NCBI GenBank assembly: GCA_903892335.1
Contig: CAITID010000093.1
Location: 1 to 27,329, forward strand
DNA from: an uncultured Actinomycetes bacterium
GTDB taxonomy: Bacteria; Actinomycetota; Actinomycetes; Nanopelagicales; Nanopelagicaceae
DNA: 27,329 nt
Direction of reading: 5' to 3'
Below are positions 6,544 through 14,161 of this stretch, in pieces. The notes below the pieces were generated by a model. That model did no database searches. It had not been told where the DNA came from and was given only the letters and a program-made list of their open reading frames with translations. Made by a program: the position numbers and the translations under genes. Within the stretch, counting starts at the first letter, position 1. Each line of letters opens with the position of its first letter.

Positions 6544-7762
6544 TGTTTTCGTCTGGAATTAATTCATGGCCTAACTTTGATTGCCTAGTCTCAGGAAGAA
6601 TCAAAGCTAAGAATATTGCAGATGAATAAACAACTGCAGACAGAATAAAAGCAGCTTGGAATGAGTAAAGATCAGTTAGTAGGCCAACCAAGATTGGCCC
6701 AACAATCATTCCGGCATCACCAGCCATTTGCCAGGCCGCAATTACTTGCCCGCCTCTTCCTCTAATAATGTCTCCGACAACACTTCCTGGCGCAGTACCA
6801 ACGTAGGCACCACCCAAGCCAAAGAGTGCCATTGAAATAAAGTAAAGAGCCACATTATCAGTAATACAGAGAACCAAAATTGCCGCCATTACAACTGTGC
6901 CACCAATTAGTAAGGCAGCTTTTCGCCCACTTTCATCAGAGAATCTGCCGGCCTTAAGCAGAAAGATACCTTGCATCAATGCACCAATTGTTAAGCCAAG
7001 GCCAGCAATTGTTGCTGTTGAGTTTAATTTCTCCGTAACGAATAATGGCAAAATTGAAGAACGCATTCCAAATAAAACCCAGTTGTTTACAAAAGCTAAA
7101 ATCAATGCAATTTGGTAGGGACGTAATTTAAACGCTTCCTTTAAAGAAGTTGTTTCAATATTGTTGTTAGCGGAATTACCTTTGTTTCCCAAGCGCTTCT
7201 CACTAAGCGCAAAGAGTGCAGTCATTCCAGCTAATGCAAGTGTTAATGAGTAAACAAAAAATGGGGCTCTAAGTGAAAGCCCAGATAGCAAACCACCAAA
7301 TGCTGGACCTGCAACGCCACCAATTAAAAAACCGCCGTTATAAAGTGATTGTGCGCGGGCCCTGACATCATCTGAAACTGATCGCATTAAAAGTGAACCA
7401 GCTGATACTGAGAACATTGAGGAGCCCAAGCCACCTAGAGTTCTAAAAATTAGTAGCTGGTTGTAATTTTGAGAAAGTGCGGTTAATAAAGTAAAAAATG
7501 AGACCATAAATAAACCAAAACCTAAAACGGTTCGCTCACCAAATCTGTCTACTAATCGCCCAGAGAATAGGCCAGATGAAAAACGCATGATCGCAAAGGC
7601 TGAAACAATTAAGCCAATGGCGGTTTTATTAACACCAAATGATGCAGCAAATATTGGAATGGCTGGAATGATTAAACCGAAGCCAATTGCCACCAAGAAA
7701 GAGACAGTTGAGAGAATTGCGACCTCTCTAGGCAACTCTTTAAAAGGATTCTTTAGCTTCAA
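6530..7762 (-). CDS. Major facilitator superfamily transporter (12-TM, drug/metabolite efflux type)
   Basis: 410-residue protein with about 12 transmembrane helices in two halves, joined by a hydrophilic loop rich in N and K near residues 190-210. The MFS motif A between helices 2 and 3 reads GRLVDRFGERTVLG, and a second, weaker copy (GRFSDESGRKAAL) begins the second half. Helix-5 glycines (GFLIGGVAGPAFGG) suggest motif C, typical of antiporters, so efflux driven by protons is the best guess; the substrate is unknown. The apparent start is TTG at 7762, preceded by AAAGGAG (7784-7778) at a rather long 15 nt; an ATT at 7765 would also fit. The gene is divergent from the DrrAB-type exporter and shares the 122-bp region between them. 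Its 3' end is folded into the terminator. Confidence 0.88.
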   Translation of the reverse strand: MKLKNPFKELPREVAILSTVSFLVAIGFGLIIPAIPIFAASFGVNKTAIGLIVSAFAIMRFSSGLFSGRLVDRFGERTVLGFGLFMVSFFTLLTALSQNYNQLLIFRTLGGLGSSMFSVSAGSLLMRSVSDDVRARAQSLYNGGFLIGGVAGPAFGGLLSGLSLRAPFFVYSLTLALAGMTALFALSEKRLGNKGNSANNNIETTSLKEAFKLRPYQIALILAFVNNWVLFGMRSSILPLFVTEKLNSTATIAGLGLTIGALMQGIFLLKAGRFSDESGRKAALLIGGTVVMAAILVLCITDNVALYFISMALFGLGGAYVGTAPGSVVGDIIRGRGGQVIAAWQMAGDAGMIVGPILVGLLTDLYSFQAAFILSAVVYSSAIFLALILPETRQSKLGHELIPDENKQEL

Positions 7763-7831
7763 AATACTTTCTCACTACTCCTTTAAAACATTTGATATCA
7801 GGGGCGAGGTAGCCACTATTAACTCTATGAA

Positions 7832-7844
7832 GATCTTAAAGATC
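7832..7844. promoter_or_regulatory. 13-bp palindrome, candidate operator in MFS/ABC divergent region
   Basis: GATCTT-A-AAGATC is a perfect 6+1+6 palindrome in the gap between two divergent exporter genes. Its centre lies about 47 bp before the predicted transcription start of the ABC operon. The shape suits a dimeric repressor or activator, but no regulator gene is adjacent. A second, 8-bp palindrome (TGATATCA) is at 7793-7800. Confidence 0.4.
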
Positions 7845-7872
7845 AATGGTGTGAGTTTACTCCGCTTTCTAT

Positions 7873-7878
7873 TATGAT
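7873..7878 (+). promoter_or_regulatory. -10 box giving a leaderless mRNA for the ABC transporter
   Basis: TATGAT, a close match to the sigma-70 -10 consensus, ends six bases before the ATG at 7885, so transcription is expected to start at or next to the A of the start codon. There is no ribosome-binding site before this ATG, which agrees with leaderless translation. No good -35 is visible. Confidence 0.6.
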
Positions 7879-7884
7879 GTAGAT

Positions 7885-8889
7885 ATGAAAGCAGTTATTG
7901 CGGAAAACTTAATCAACACTTATGACAATGGTCGAGTACGTGCTTTAAATGGTCTCTCCTTAGATGTAGAAGAGGGCACTGTGCTTGGCGTGCTTGGGCC
8001 AAATGGCGCTGGTAAAACTACAACAGTTCGCGTATTGGCAACATTGTTAAAACCAGATTCAGGTTTTGCCCAAGTCGCTGGAATAGATGTAGCAAAAGAG
8101 CCTGATGAGGTAAGAAAAGTAATTGGTTTATCTGGGCAGTACGCAGCAGTAGATGAGACATTAACTGGCTGGGATAACTTAATTATGTTTGGTCGTTTGT
8201 ATCATCTTTCAAGTAAACAAGCAGCAGTACGTGCAACTGAACTACTTGAGCAGTTCTCGCTAACTGATCGTGCTAAAAGTCCGATTAGAACTTATTCAGG
8301 TGGAATGCGTCGCCGGTTAGATCTAGCTGCATCTTTAATTGTTAAGCCAAAGGTTTTATTCTTAGATGAACCCACTACAGGTTTAGATCCACGTGGTCGC
8401 CAAGATATGTGGGGTGTGATTGATGAGTTGGTTAAAGGCGGTGTAACGCTTTTGCTTACTACCCAATATCTTGAAGAAGCAGATCATCTCGCGGATGAAA
8501 TTGCTGTAATTGATCATGGCAAAGTTATAGCTCGCGGTACGTCAGATTCCTTAAAGCGTGAAGTTGGTGGAGAGAAGTTAGAGATTGTTGTTGAAAATGC
8601 TGATATGGCCGCTACTAGAGAAATTGTGGCAAAGGTCAGCGCCAGTGCAGTTGCAGTTGATGAAGGAATGCGACGAATCAGTGCACCAGTTACCACAGGT
8701 AGTAAAGCCTTGATTGAAGCGGCAAGATTATTAGATGATCTAGGTATTCACCCATTAGATATTGGTCTTAAGCGTCCCTCATTAGATGATGTCTTTTTAT
8801 CCTTAACTGGACATGTAGCTGAAGAAGAAAAAGAGAGTGAGCCAGTTGATGCACGGGCAAAGCGAAAGCGAGGAAAGCAGAGTGAGTAA
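7885..8889 (+). CDS. DrrA-type ABC transporter ATP-binding protein
   Basis: 334-residue ATPase of an ABC-2 exporter of the daunorubicin-resistance (DrrA) group. Walker A GPNGAGKTTT is at about 38-47, the Q-loop glutamine is in GLSGQYAAVD, the signature reads YSGGMRRRLDLA and Walker B VLFLDEPTTGLDP. The H-loop histidine is replaced by Gln in TTQYLEEADHLAD, as is usual for DrrA proteins rather than a defect. After about residue 230 comes the DUF4162-type C-terminal domain, ending in a basic tail. It appears to be leaderless, and its 3' end overlaps the permease by 8 bp. Exported substrate is unknown; in free-living actinobacteria such pairs export lipids, antibiotics or peptides. Confidence 0.94.
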   Translation: MKAVIAENLINTYDNGRVRALNGLSLDVEEGTVLGVLGPNGAGKTTTVRVLATLLKPDSGFAQVAGIDVAKEPDEVRKVIGLSGQYAAVDETLTGWDNLIMFGRLYHLSSKQAAVRATELLEQFSLTDRAKSPIRTYSGGMRRRLDLAASLIVKPKVLFLDEPTTGLDPRGRQDMWGVIDELVKGGVTLLLTTQYLEEADHLADEIAVIDHGKVIARGTSDSLKREVGGEKLEIVVENADMAATREIVAKVSASAVAVDEGMRRISAPVTTGSKALIEAARLLDDLGIHPLDIGLKRPSLDDVFLSLTGHVAEEEKESEPVDARAKRKRGKQSE

Positions 8890-9685
8890 CTTTTCAAATG
8901 GTGTTTCAGATGCACTAATTATAACTAAGCGCCAAATCTTACAATTAACTCGAGTCCCTGAACTCCTTATTTTTTCAACTATTCAGCCAGTTATGTTTGT
9001 GTTGTTGTTTAGATATGTTTTTGGTGGCTCAATAGCAACTGATCAACCTGGTGGCTATGTTCAATTGTTAATGCCAGGAATTTTTGTGCAAACAGTGGCA
9101 TTTACCTTGGCAGGTACTGCAGTTGGGCTCTCATCAGATATGCAAAAAGGTTTAATTGATCGATTTAGATCTCTACCAATTGCTCGATCTGCAGTTGTAT
9201 TTGGTCGCACTCTAGGAGATGCGGCATTAAATATAGTTGTTTTGTTAGTAATGGGAATAGCCGGATATTTAGTGGGCTGGCGACCAAGCTCTGGAATTTT
9301 CATGATCACACTCGGCTTCCTATTTTTATTTGTCTTTGGATATGCCATGTCTTGGATTGGTGTGTTAATTGGATTATCAGTTAAAGAGGAGAGAGTTGCT
9401 CAAAATGTTACATTTATTGCAGTCTTCCCACTGACCTTTCTTTCAAATGCCTTTGCACCAACAACTGGAATGCCAAAGTATCTTCAATACTTCGCTGAAT
9501 GGAATCCGGTTTCAACCATGGTTGCAGGCTGTCGCCAATTATTTGGCTTAAAAAACGAGTTTGGTGCCACCGCCGGGTCATTTCCAAGTGAGCATCCATT
9601 AGAGATGTCTTTGATTTATATGGTTTTGTTAATGGCTGTCTTTATTCCACTTAGTATTAGAAAATACAACAACACTTCTAAGTAA
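8882..9685 (+). CDS. ABC-2 type permease, DrrB-like
   Basis: 267-residue membrane partner of the preceding ATPase. Six hydrophobic segments are visible, with the cytoplasmic N-terminal stretch DALIITKRQILQLTRVPELL that contacts the ATPase in this family, the extracellular loop after FRYVFGGSI, and the family block FPLTFLSNAFAPTTGMP...WNPVS (the NAF(A/V)P signature of DrrB-type permeases). I place the start at GTG 8882, because AGGAAAG (8871-8877) is well spaced before it and the preceding in-frame codons from an ATG at 8837 lie inside the ATPase gene and add no conserved sequence. The 8-bp overlap implies translational coupling. Confidence 0.92.
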   Translation: MSNFSNGVSDALIITKRQILQLTRVPELLIFSTIQPVMFVLLFRYVFGGSIATDQPGGYVQLLMPGIFVQTVAFTLAGTAVGLSSDMQKGLIDRFRSLPIARSAVVFGRTLGDAALNIVVLLVMGIAGYLVGWRPSSGIFMITLGFLFLFVFGYAMSWIGVLIGLSVKEERVAQNVTFIAVFPLTFLSNAFAPTTGMPKYLQYFAEWNPVSTMVAGCRQLFGLKNEFGATAGSFPSEHPLEMSLIYMVLLMAVFIPLSIRKYNNTSK

Positions 9686-9691
9686 ATCTAA

Positions 9692-9723
9692 AGGCGCATT
9701 ACTTTATTAGTAAGGCTGCGCCT
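9692..9723. terminator. Imperfect hairpin at convergent ABC permease / greA ends
   Basis: AGGCGC (9692-9697) pairs with GCGCCT (9718-9723), and TTACT (9699-9703) with AGTAA (9709-9713); the two helices are separated by an asymmetric bulge. It covers the greA stop codon. No strong T run follows on either strand, so termination may be inefficient or factor-assisted. Confidence 0.5.
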
Positions 9724-10183
9724 CCAGGATTGCAACCTGAATACTTTTTCCATTAGGGGCGCTGTATGCAACAGTTTCCCCGACTTTTGCGCCAAGTACT
9801 GCCGCACCTAGTGGAGATTTTTCAGAGTAAACATCAACATCTCCAACTGCGATTTCTCTTGAACCAAGTAAAAATTTAAGTTCATCTCCGGCAATATCAA
9901 CTGTTACCAACATGCCAAGTCCAACTACACCAGATTCACTTGCTGGCGGAGTTCCAATGTGAGCGTGCTCGAGCATATGTTTTAATTGACGAATTCGTCC
10001 TTCAATTTTTCCTTGTTCCTCACGCGCAGCGTGATACCCACCATTCTCTTTCAAATCACCTTCAGCGCGAGCGGTTTCTATCTTCTTAATAATTTCAGCG
10101 CGAAGTGGTCCTTCGAGTTCAGCTAACTCAGCAGCTAATCGATCAGCAGCCTCTTGGGTTAACCAGGTTTGCGTAGGTTGGTT
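9707..10183 (-). CDS. greA: Transcription elongation factor GreA
   Basis: Stimulates transcript cleavage by backtracked RNA polymerase through its secondary channel. The family length is 158 residues from the ATG at 10183, where the sequence becomes typical (MNQPTQTWLTQEAADRL); in-frame codons further upstream run into DUF4307 and are not conserved. The N-terminal coiled coil (about 10-75) ends in a tip with the catalytic acidic pair D44 and E47 in GDLKENGGYHAARE, matching D41/E44 of E. coli. The C-terminal FKBP-like domain holds GVVGLGMLVTVD and SPLGAAVLGAKVGETVAY. It starts 16 bp after the DUF4307 stop, with no ribosome-binding site; a TAATCT box ten bases before the ATG suggests an additional promoter with a very short leader. 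Confidence 0.96.
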   Translation of the reverse strand, partial: NQPTQTWLTQEAADRLAAELAELEGPLRAEIIKKIETARAEGDLKENGGYHAAREEQGKIEGRIRQLKHMLEHAHIGTPPASESGVVGLGMLVTVDIAGDELKFLLGSREIAVGDVDVYSEKSPLGAAVLGAKVGETVAYSAPNGKSIQVAILEAQPY

Positions 10184-10199
10184 CATAAGAAGGAGAAGA

Positions 10200-10604
10200 T
10201 TACTGGCAAGATGAAATTCCCGCATTTACCGCAGGAATTCGGGTAGAAATCTCAACAGTTCGAAGGTTTGAGCCAATACCCAAACTGTTACCAGGCATTT
10301 GATCGGTAAATTCACCAACAACATTTTTATCAATATCACGAGCTACTAATTTGCAACTATGCGCAGATGCTAGGTCTCTAACTTTAATTGAGTAAGTTAT
10401 TGAAATCTTTTGCTCATCTACAACATTAAAAGAGATCAACTCACTTCTAATCGCTGGGTTTGCAATATTTGTACCACTCCAGATAAACCAAAGTATCGCC
10501 AGTACAGAAAAGAAAATCCCTAACCACAAATTGCTTTTTCCCTTGGGTTTTATGCCGTATCTCTCACGCAAGATCGGGTCAGTTAGCACTTTAGGGTGAA
10601 CCAT
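10200..10604 (-). CDS. DUF4307 family single-pass membrane protein
   Basis: 134-residue protein with RYGIKPKG near the N-terminus, one transmembrane helix at about 27-45, and a beta-rich outer domain carrying a conserved-looking cysteine pattern (HSCKLVARDI...SSCQ at the very end). This is the DUF4307 protein found next to greA and mca in actinobacteria; function unknown. It appears leaderless: TAGAAT lies six bases before the ATG at 10604. It is followed by greA, so the two are probably co-transcribed, and it is divergent from a small membrane-protein gene only 39 bp away. Confidence 0.85.
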   Translation of the reverse strand: MVHPKVLTDPILRERYGIKPKGKSNLWLGIFFSVLAILWFIWSGTNIANPAIRSELISFNVVDEQKISITYSIKVRDLASAHSCKLVARDIDKNVVGEFTDQMPGNSLGIGSNLRTVEISTRIPAVNAGISSCQ

Positions 10605-10610
10605 GCGCTT

Positions 10611-10616
10611 ATTCTA
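10611..10616 (-). promoter_or_regulatory. -10 box, leaderless DUF4307 mRNA
   Basis: On the minus strand TAGAAT is followed by six bases (AAGCGC) and the ATG at 10604. It shares a 39-bp gap with an opposing promoter. Confidence 0.55.
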
Positions 10617-10631
10617 GATCGTAAAGAAAGG

Positions 10632-10637
10632 TAAGGT
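10632..10637 (+). promoter_or_regulatory. -10 box, leaderless mRNA for the small membrane protein
   Basis: TAAGGT is followed by six bases (TGCCGC) and ATG at 10644. The same spacing occurs on the opposite strand 39 bp away. It would also drive surF1, DUF3817 and uppS downstream. Confidence 0.5.
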
Positions 10638-10643
10638 TGCCGC

Positions 10644-10778
10644 ATGGACGAGGCTGGAAATTTTGATGTTGGTATCGCTGGCTCAATTACGATGATTATC
10701 TTGACCCTAGCCATCACAGCCCTACTAATTAATTTTTACCGTAGATACAAGAGATTATCTGATCGCAAAGATAAATAA
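10644..10778 (+). CDS. Small single-pass membrane protein (44 residues)
   Basis: A short open frame begins MDEAGNFDVGIAGS, passes through one hydrophobic helix (about residues 12-32) and ends in a strongly basic tail FYRRYKRLSDRKDK, placing the C-terminus inside the cell. Support comes from its promoter-like TAAGGT six bases upstream, from the hydrophobic-then-basic design, and from position: in M. tuberculosis and Streptomyces, as I recall, a small membrane protein (Rv1083-like) lies beside mca next to DUF4307 and greA. Here mca is absent but the small gene persists. The next gene, surF1, starts 14 bp after its stop, so it heads that operon. Function unknown. Confidence 0.72.
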   Translation: MDEAGNFDVGIAGSITMIILTLAITALLINFYRRYKRLSDRKDK

Positions 10779-10792
10779 TTAAGAAATAAAGC

Positions 10793-11590
10793 ATGAAGCG
10801 AGTTTTACGGATAGCCCTAATTGCAACCACCTGGACTTTACTGATTTTCATATTAGTTCAATTAGGGTTTTGGCAACTACATAGGGCGCAGGAGTTAAAT
10901 AAAATCACTGCCCCGACAGCGGATAAGCCAGTTATTGAATTGACTCAAATTGCCTCACCCGGAATGAACATGCCAATTCGTGCGGTTAATCGAATTGTAA
11001 GTGTCAGCGGAGTTTATGAAAAAGCTTTTATTGCGCGAGATCAAAAAGTTAATCAGGAGTTGATCAAAGATTTAGATGTCAGAGTATTGCGACTTGAAAA
11101 CTCCTTTGCGGTCTTAATCGTTCGAGGAATTGCCCAAAATCCACCACCAGAAATTCCTGGCAAGGTTGATTTAGTTGGCAGGCTTTACCCAAGGCAAAAT
11201 GTGGATCGAGCGTTTGCAAAAGATAATGAGTTATCAAGAGTGGATCCGGCGTTAATCGTCGGCAAAGAGTTCCCATTTTTATATGATGGCTACATCGTGT
11301 TATCTTCTGAAAAAGTTATTAATGGCCCCGCCAGCACAGTCGAATTTATTGATTCACCGCAGATCTCCCAAAGAGTTCCTGGCTTTTATTGGCAACATAT
11401 CTCATACGTAGTTGTCTGGTGGTTTATGGCAGTACTGCTTTTGGTTTTGCCGTTATTTCCACAAATGCGTCAACGAAATTACATAGCATTAGCTGCTGAG
11501 CAGAAGGCGGCGGAGGCGGTTAAAGGTAGAAGCAGAAAAGTTAAAAAAGTTACTAAGGCAAAAAAGGTGAGCAAAAGGAGAGTTAAATGA
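10793..11590 (+). CDS. SURF1 family cytochrome oxidase assembly protein
   Basis: 265-residue membrane protein of the SURF1 family, which helps assemble haem-copper cytochrome c oxidase. It has the usual hairpin layout: a first transmembrane helix (about 5-25) running into the signature LGFWQLHRA (W27, Q28, L29, R31), a long outer domain, then a second helix near the end (HISYVVVWWFMAVLLLVLPLF). The C-terminus is unusually rich in lysine and arginine (about the last 25 residues), plausibly a cytoplasmic anchor. It ends in a 4-bp overlap with the DUF3817 gene. An aerobic respiratory role is expected; oxidase genes are not in the window. Confidence 0.9.
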   Translation: MKRVLRIALIATTWTLLIFILVQLGFWQLHRAQELNKITAPTADKPVIELTQIASPGMNMPIRAVNRIVSVSGVYEKAFIARDQKVNQELIKDLDVRVLRLENSFAVLIVRGIAQNPPPEIPGKVDLVGRLYPRQNVDRAFAKDNELSRVDPALIVGKEFPFLYDGYIVLSSEKVINGPASTVEFIDSPQISQRVPGFYWQHISYVVVWWFMAVLLLVLPLFPQMRQRNYIALAAEQKAAEAVKGRSRKVKKVTKAKKVSKRRVK

Positions 11591-11883
11591 AGGGCGCAGT
11601 TACCCGCTTTAGGTATATGGCAATTTGGGCAGGTGTAATGTCCTTGTTACTTTGGTTTGCATATATGCCCGCCAAGTACTTGGTTTCAGATAGCAATTTT
11701 TACGAAAGCTTTATTTGGATACCAATTGTGCATGGCTTTACCTATCCGTTCTATCTACTTGCCACTTTACAACTTTGCTTCTTAAAGCGAAAAAGTCTCT
11801 GGAGCACCGCTTTATATATGTTGGCCGGCACATTACCAATTGCATCAATATGGGCTGAGCGCAAGGTTAGGCGAGAAAATTAG
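11587..11883 (+). CDS. DUF3817 integral membrane protein
   Basis: 98-residue membrane protein with about three hydrophobic helices. Family landmarks are RYMAIWAGVMSLLL near the N-terminus, MPAKYL, the VHGFTYPFYLLATLQL segment and the closing AGTLPIASIWAERKVR. DUF3817 proteins often neighbour SURF1 in actinobacteria and can be fused to or placed near cytochrome-oxidase genes, so a respiratory or membrane-assembly role is a reasonable guess only. It has a clear AAGGAG ribosome-binding site (11574-11579) and overlaps the surF1 stop by ATGA, showing coupling. Confidence 0.85.
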   Translation: MKGAVTRFRYMAIWAGVMSLLLWFAYMPAKYLVSDSNFYESFIWIPIVHGFTYPFYLLATLQLCFLKRKSLWSTALYMLAGTLPIASIWAERKVRREN

Positions 11884-11902
11884 CCTCTCTCTAAAACCAT
11901 TT

Positions 11903-12673
11903 GTGAAATCTCTGCTTTATCCACTTTACGAAAAGCGGCTTATTTCACAATTAGATTTTACGCAGACGCCACATCATGTCGGTGTAATTCTTGATGGAAA
12001 TCGAAGATGGGCTAAAGCGAATCCAGATGACCGCGGAGACACATCAACTAATCGTGGGCATAAAGCTGGTGCTAAAAAGATTGTGGATTTATTAGATTGG
12101 TGTGAAGACGCCCAGGTTGCAGTGGTTACCTTGTGGTTGTTATCAAATGATAATTTAGCAAGAGCTGCTGCAGAGCTAGATCCACTCCTTGAAATAATTG
12201 GCGAGGCAATTGAGGAGTTAGGAGCGATTGGCCGATGGGAGCTTCGCCCAGTTGGATCTATGGAGTTACTACCAACTGCGCTGCAAGAGCGATTAAACAA
12301 GGTGGCCCTGCAAAGTAAGGGAATCCCTGGCGTATTAGTTAATTTAGCGATTGGCTACGGCGGGCGCCAAGAGATTGCCGATGCGGTTAAATCCTTAATT
12401 AATGATGCTGCCAAAAATGGAAAAAGTATCGACCAGTTAACCTCATTAATCTCTGAGGAAGAGATTGAAAAGTTTCTTTATACGGCAGGGCTGCCAGATC
12501 CAGATCTAGTTATCAGGACATCGGGAGAGCAGCGCCTAGGCGGCTTTTTGCTTTGGCAAAGCGCTAAATCTGAGTTTTATTTCTGTGAGGCGTATTGGCC
12601 AGACTTTCGCAAGGTGGATTTTTTACGGGCACTACGGTCCTATTCACAGCGCCATCGCAGGTTAGGCCTTTAA
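11903..12673 (+). CDS. uppS: Isoprenyl (undecaprenyl) diphosphate synthase
   Basis: cis-Prenyltransferase that extends farnesyl diphosphate with isopentenyl diphosphate units to the carrier lipid for cell-wall synthesis. Landmarks are HHVGVILDGNRRWAKA with catalytic D31, the helix with SNDNLAR, and RTSGEQRLGGFLLWQSAKSEFYF near the C-terminus, which binds the second substrate. I choose GTG 11903 (256 residues): from there the protein reads KSLLYPLYEKRL, the usual actinobacterial N-terminus. An in-frame ATG at 11840 would overlap DUF3817 by 44 bp and add unconserved residues. Neither start has a good ribosome-binding site. IspH, which supplies its isoprenoid precursors, is encoded about 4 kb downstream. 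Confidence 0.94.
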   Translation: MKSLLYPLYEKRLISQLDFTQTPHHVGVILDGNRRWAKANPDDRGDTSTNRGHKAGAKKIVDLLDWCEDAQVAVVTLWLLSNDNLARAAAELDPLLEIIGEAIEELGAIGRWELRPVGSMELLPTALQERLNKVALQSKGIPGVLVNLAIGYGGRQEIADAVKSLINDAAKNGKSIDQLTSLISEEEIEKFLYTAGLPDPDLVIRTSGEQRLGGFLLWQSAKSEFYFCEAYWPDFRKVDFLRALRSYSQRHRRLGL

Positions 12674-12723
12674 GTAAGTTATCTAAACTTAACCTTTATG
12701 GTTTGCGTGTCTGCCTAACTTTT
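12661..12723 (+). terminator. Weak candidate terminator after uppS
   Basis: GTTAGGC (12661-12667) is inverted as GCCTAAC (12713-12719), enclosing a second hairpin TAAGTT-ATCTA-AACTTA (12675-12691), and is followed by TTTT. The long interior loop makes the structure doubtful. The remaining 58 bp to phoH show no ribosome-binding site. Confidence 0.3.
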
Positions 12724-12781
12724 CAAGCGCAGTAATTTACCGTTGTCTCACTTCCAAACCACCGACCACAATTAAAAATAG

Positions 12782-14161
12782 TTGGGATCAAAGATATTGG
12801 CTAGTGAATCTTTCGCCTTAAAGTCCATTCAAAACTCAGCTGGAGTTAAGGCTTTACCAGCCCGGATTACATATGTTTTAGATACTAGCGTTTTACTTGC
12901 AGATCCAATCGCGCTCTCAAGATTTGCCGAGCATGAAGTAATTATCCCAATTACTGTTATTGGTGAGTTAGAAAGTAAGCGCGATCATCCAGAGCTTGGC
13001 TACTTCGCCCGGGCGGCGCTGCGCACATTAGATGATTTACGCATCAAAAATGGCAGATTAGACCATCCACTTTCAATAAATGAAGAGGGTGGCACATTAG
13101 CGGTTGAGTTAAATCACTCAGATCTATCTGCATTACCTGCTGGGTTTTTGCGTGATGGTTCAAATGATTCACGGATATTAGCAATTGCAAAAAATTTGAT
13201 GGGAGATGGTCGAAGGGTTGTCCTAGTAACAAAAGATCTGCCACTGCGAGTTAAAGCCTCATCTGTCGGAGTTGAAGCCGATGAGTATCGAGCAGAACTT
13301 GCGATTAGCAGTGGCTGGACTGGAATGATTGAAGAAAGTGTTGGCGGAAATTTAATTGATTCTCTTTATGAGTCAGATCGAGTAGCCCATGAGATAGCAA
13401 AAATTCATCCCTGCCATACTGGAGTTGTTTTACACTCTGAAAAAGGAAGCGCACTGGCTCGCATAACACCTGATAAAAAATTGCAACTAGTTCGCGGTGA
13501 TCGAAGCGCTTTTGGTTTACATGGGCGAAGTGCTGAACAAAGAGTTGCATTAGATATTTTGCTTGATCCAGAAATTGGCATCGTCTCCTTAGGTGGCAGA
13601 GCCGGAACAGGTAAAAGTGCGCTCGCACTTGCCGCCGGTTTGGAAGCGGTTTTAGAAAAGCGCGCTCACAAGAAGGTTGTAATTTTTCGCCCGCTTTATG
13701 CAGTTGGTGGCCAAGAGCTTGGATATCTACCTGGAACCGAGGGCGAGAAGATGTCACCTTGGGCGCAGGCAGTCTTTGACACTTTGGGCTCTCTAGTTAG
13801 CCAACAGGTAATTGATGAAATTATCGAGCGGGGCTTAATTGAGGTTTTGCCACTAACTCATATCCGTGGCCGCTCCCTTCATGACTCCTTTGTAATTGTG
13901 GATGAGGCGCAATCACTTGAAAGAGGCGTGCTGCTAACTGTGCTCTCTCGGATTGGCCAGGGTTCAAGGGTCATCCTTACCCACGATGTGGCACAACGGG
14001 ATAATTTGCGGGTAGGCCGCCATGACGGGGTTGTAGCAGTTGTTGAGTCCTTGAAGGGGCATCCACTATTTGCCCACATAACTTTGACCAGAAGTGAGAG
14101 ATCCCAGATCGCAGCCCTGGTCACTGAGCTACTTGAGGAGCCAATCAACTTCAATAGTTAG
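12782..14161 (+). CDS. phoH: PIN domain-PhoH ATPase fusion (PhoH2-type RNA helicase/ribonuclease)
   Basis: 459-residue two-domain protein. The PIN nuclease domain (about 28-175) has YVLDTSVLLADP with D34, E62 in GELES, D129 in DSRILAIA and D152 in VTKDLPLR, the acidic set expected to bind metal. The PhoH ATPase domain (about 245-455) has Walker A GRAGTGKSAL, Walker B FVIVDEAQSL and the closing arginine-containing TRSERS. PIN-PhoH proteins studied in mycobacteria are RNA-unwinding ribonucleases. The apparent start is TTG at 12782; TTG at 12797 is an alternative that removes five residues before any conserved sequence. No ribosome-binding site is visible at either. Domain identity is firm, the start is not. 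Confidence 0.92.
   Translation: MGSKILASESFALKSIQNSAGVKALPARITYVLDTSVLLADPIALSRFAEHEVIIPITVIGELESKRDHPELGYFARAALRTLDDLRIKNGRLDHPLSINEEGGTLAVELNHSDLSALPAGFLRDGSNDSRILAIAKNLMGDGRRVVLVTKDLPLRVKASSVGVEADEYRAELAISSGWTGMIEESVGGNLIDSLYESDRVAHEIAKIHPCHTGVVLHSEKGSALARITPDKKLQLVRGDRSAFGLHGRSAEQRVALDILLDPEIGIVSLGGRAGTGKSALALAAGLEAVLEKRAHKKVVIFRPLYAVGGQELGYLPGTEGEKMSPWAQAVFDTLGSLVSQQVIDEIIERGLIEVLPLTHIRGRSLHDSFVIVDEAQSLERGVLLTVLSRIGQGSRVILTHDVAQRDNLRVGRHDGVVAVVESLKGHPLFAHITLTRSERSQIAALVTELLEEPINFNS

Noticed and set aside
8437..8490. Inactive ABC ATPase because the H-loop histidine is Gln
   Set aside because: TTQYLEEAD is the normal form in DrrA-type ATPases, and Walker A, signature and Walker B are intact.
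10184..10225. Earlier in-frame ATG for greA at 10225
   Set aside because: The added residues overlap the DUF4307 gene and are not GreA-like; the ATG at 10183 gives the standard 158-residue length.
11840..11902. Earlier in-frame ATG for uppS at 11840
   Set aside because: It would overlap DUF3817 by 44 bp; the recognisable actinobacterial N-terminus starts at GTG 11903. I keep some doubt because neither start has a ribosome-binding site.
13305..13757. 150-codon open frame on the minus strand inside phoH
   Set aside because: It lies opposite a well-supported PIN-PhoH gene, is rich in H, Q, L and R with no recognisable domain, and has no promoter or ribosome-binding site.
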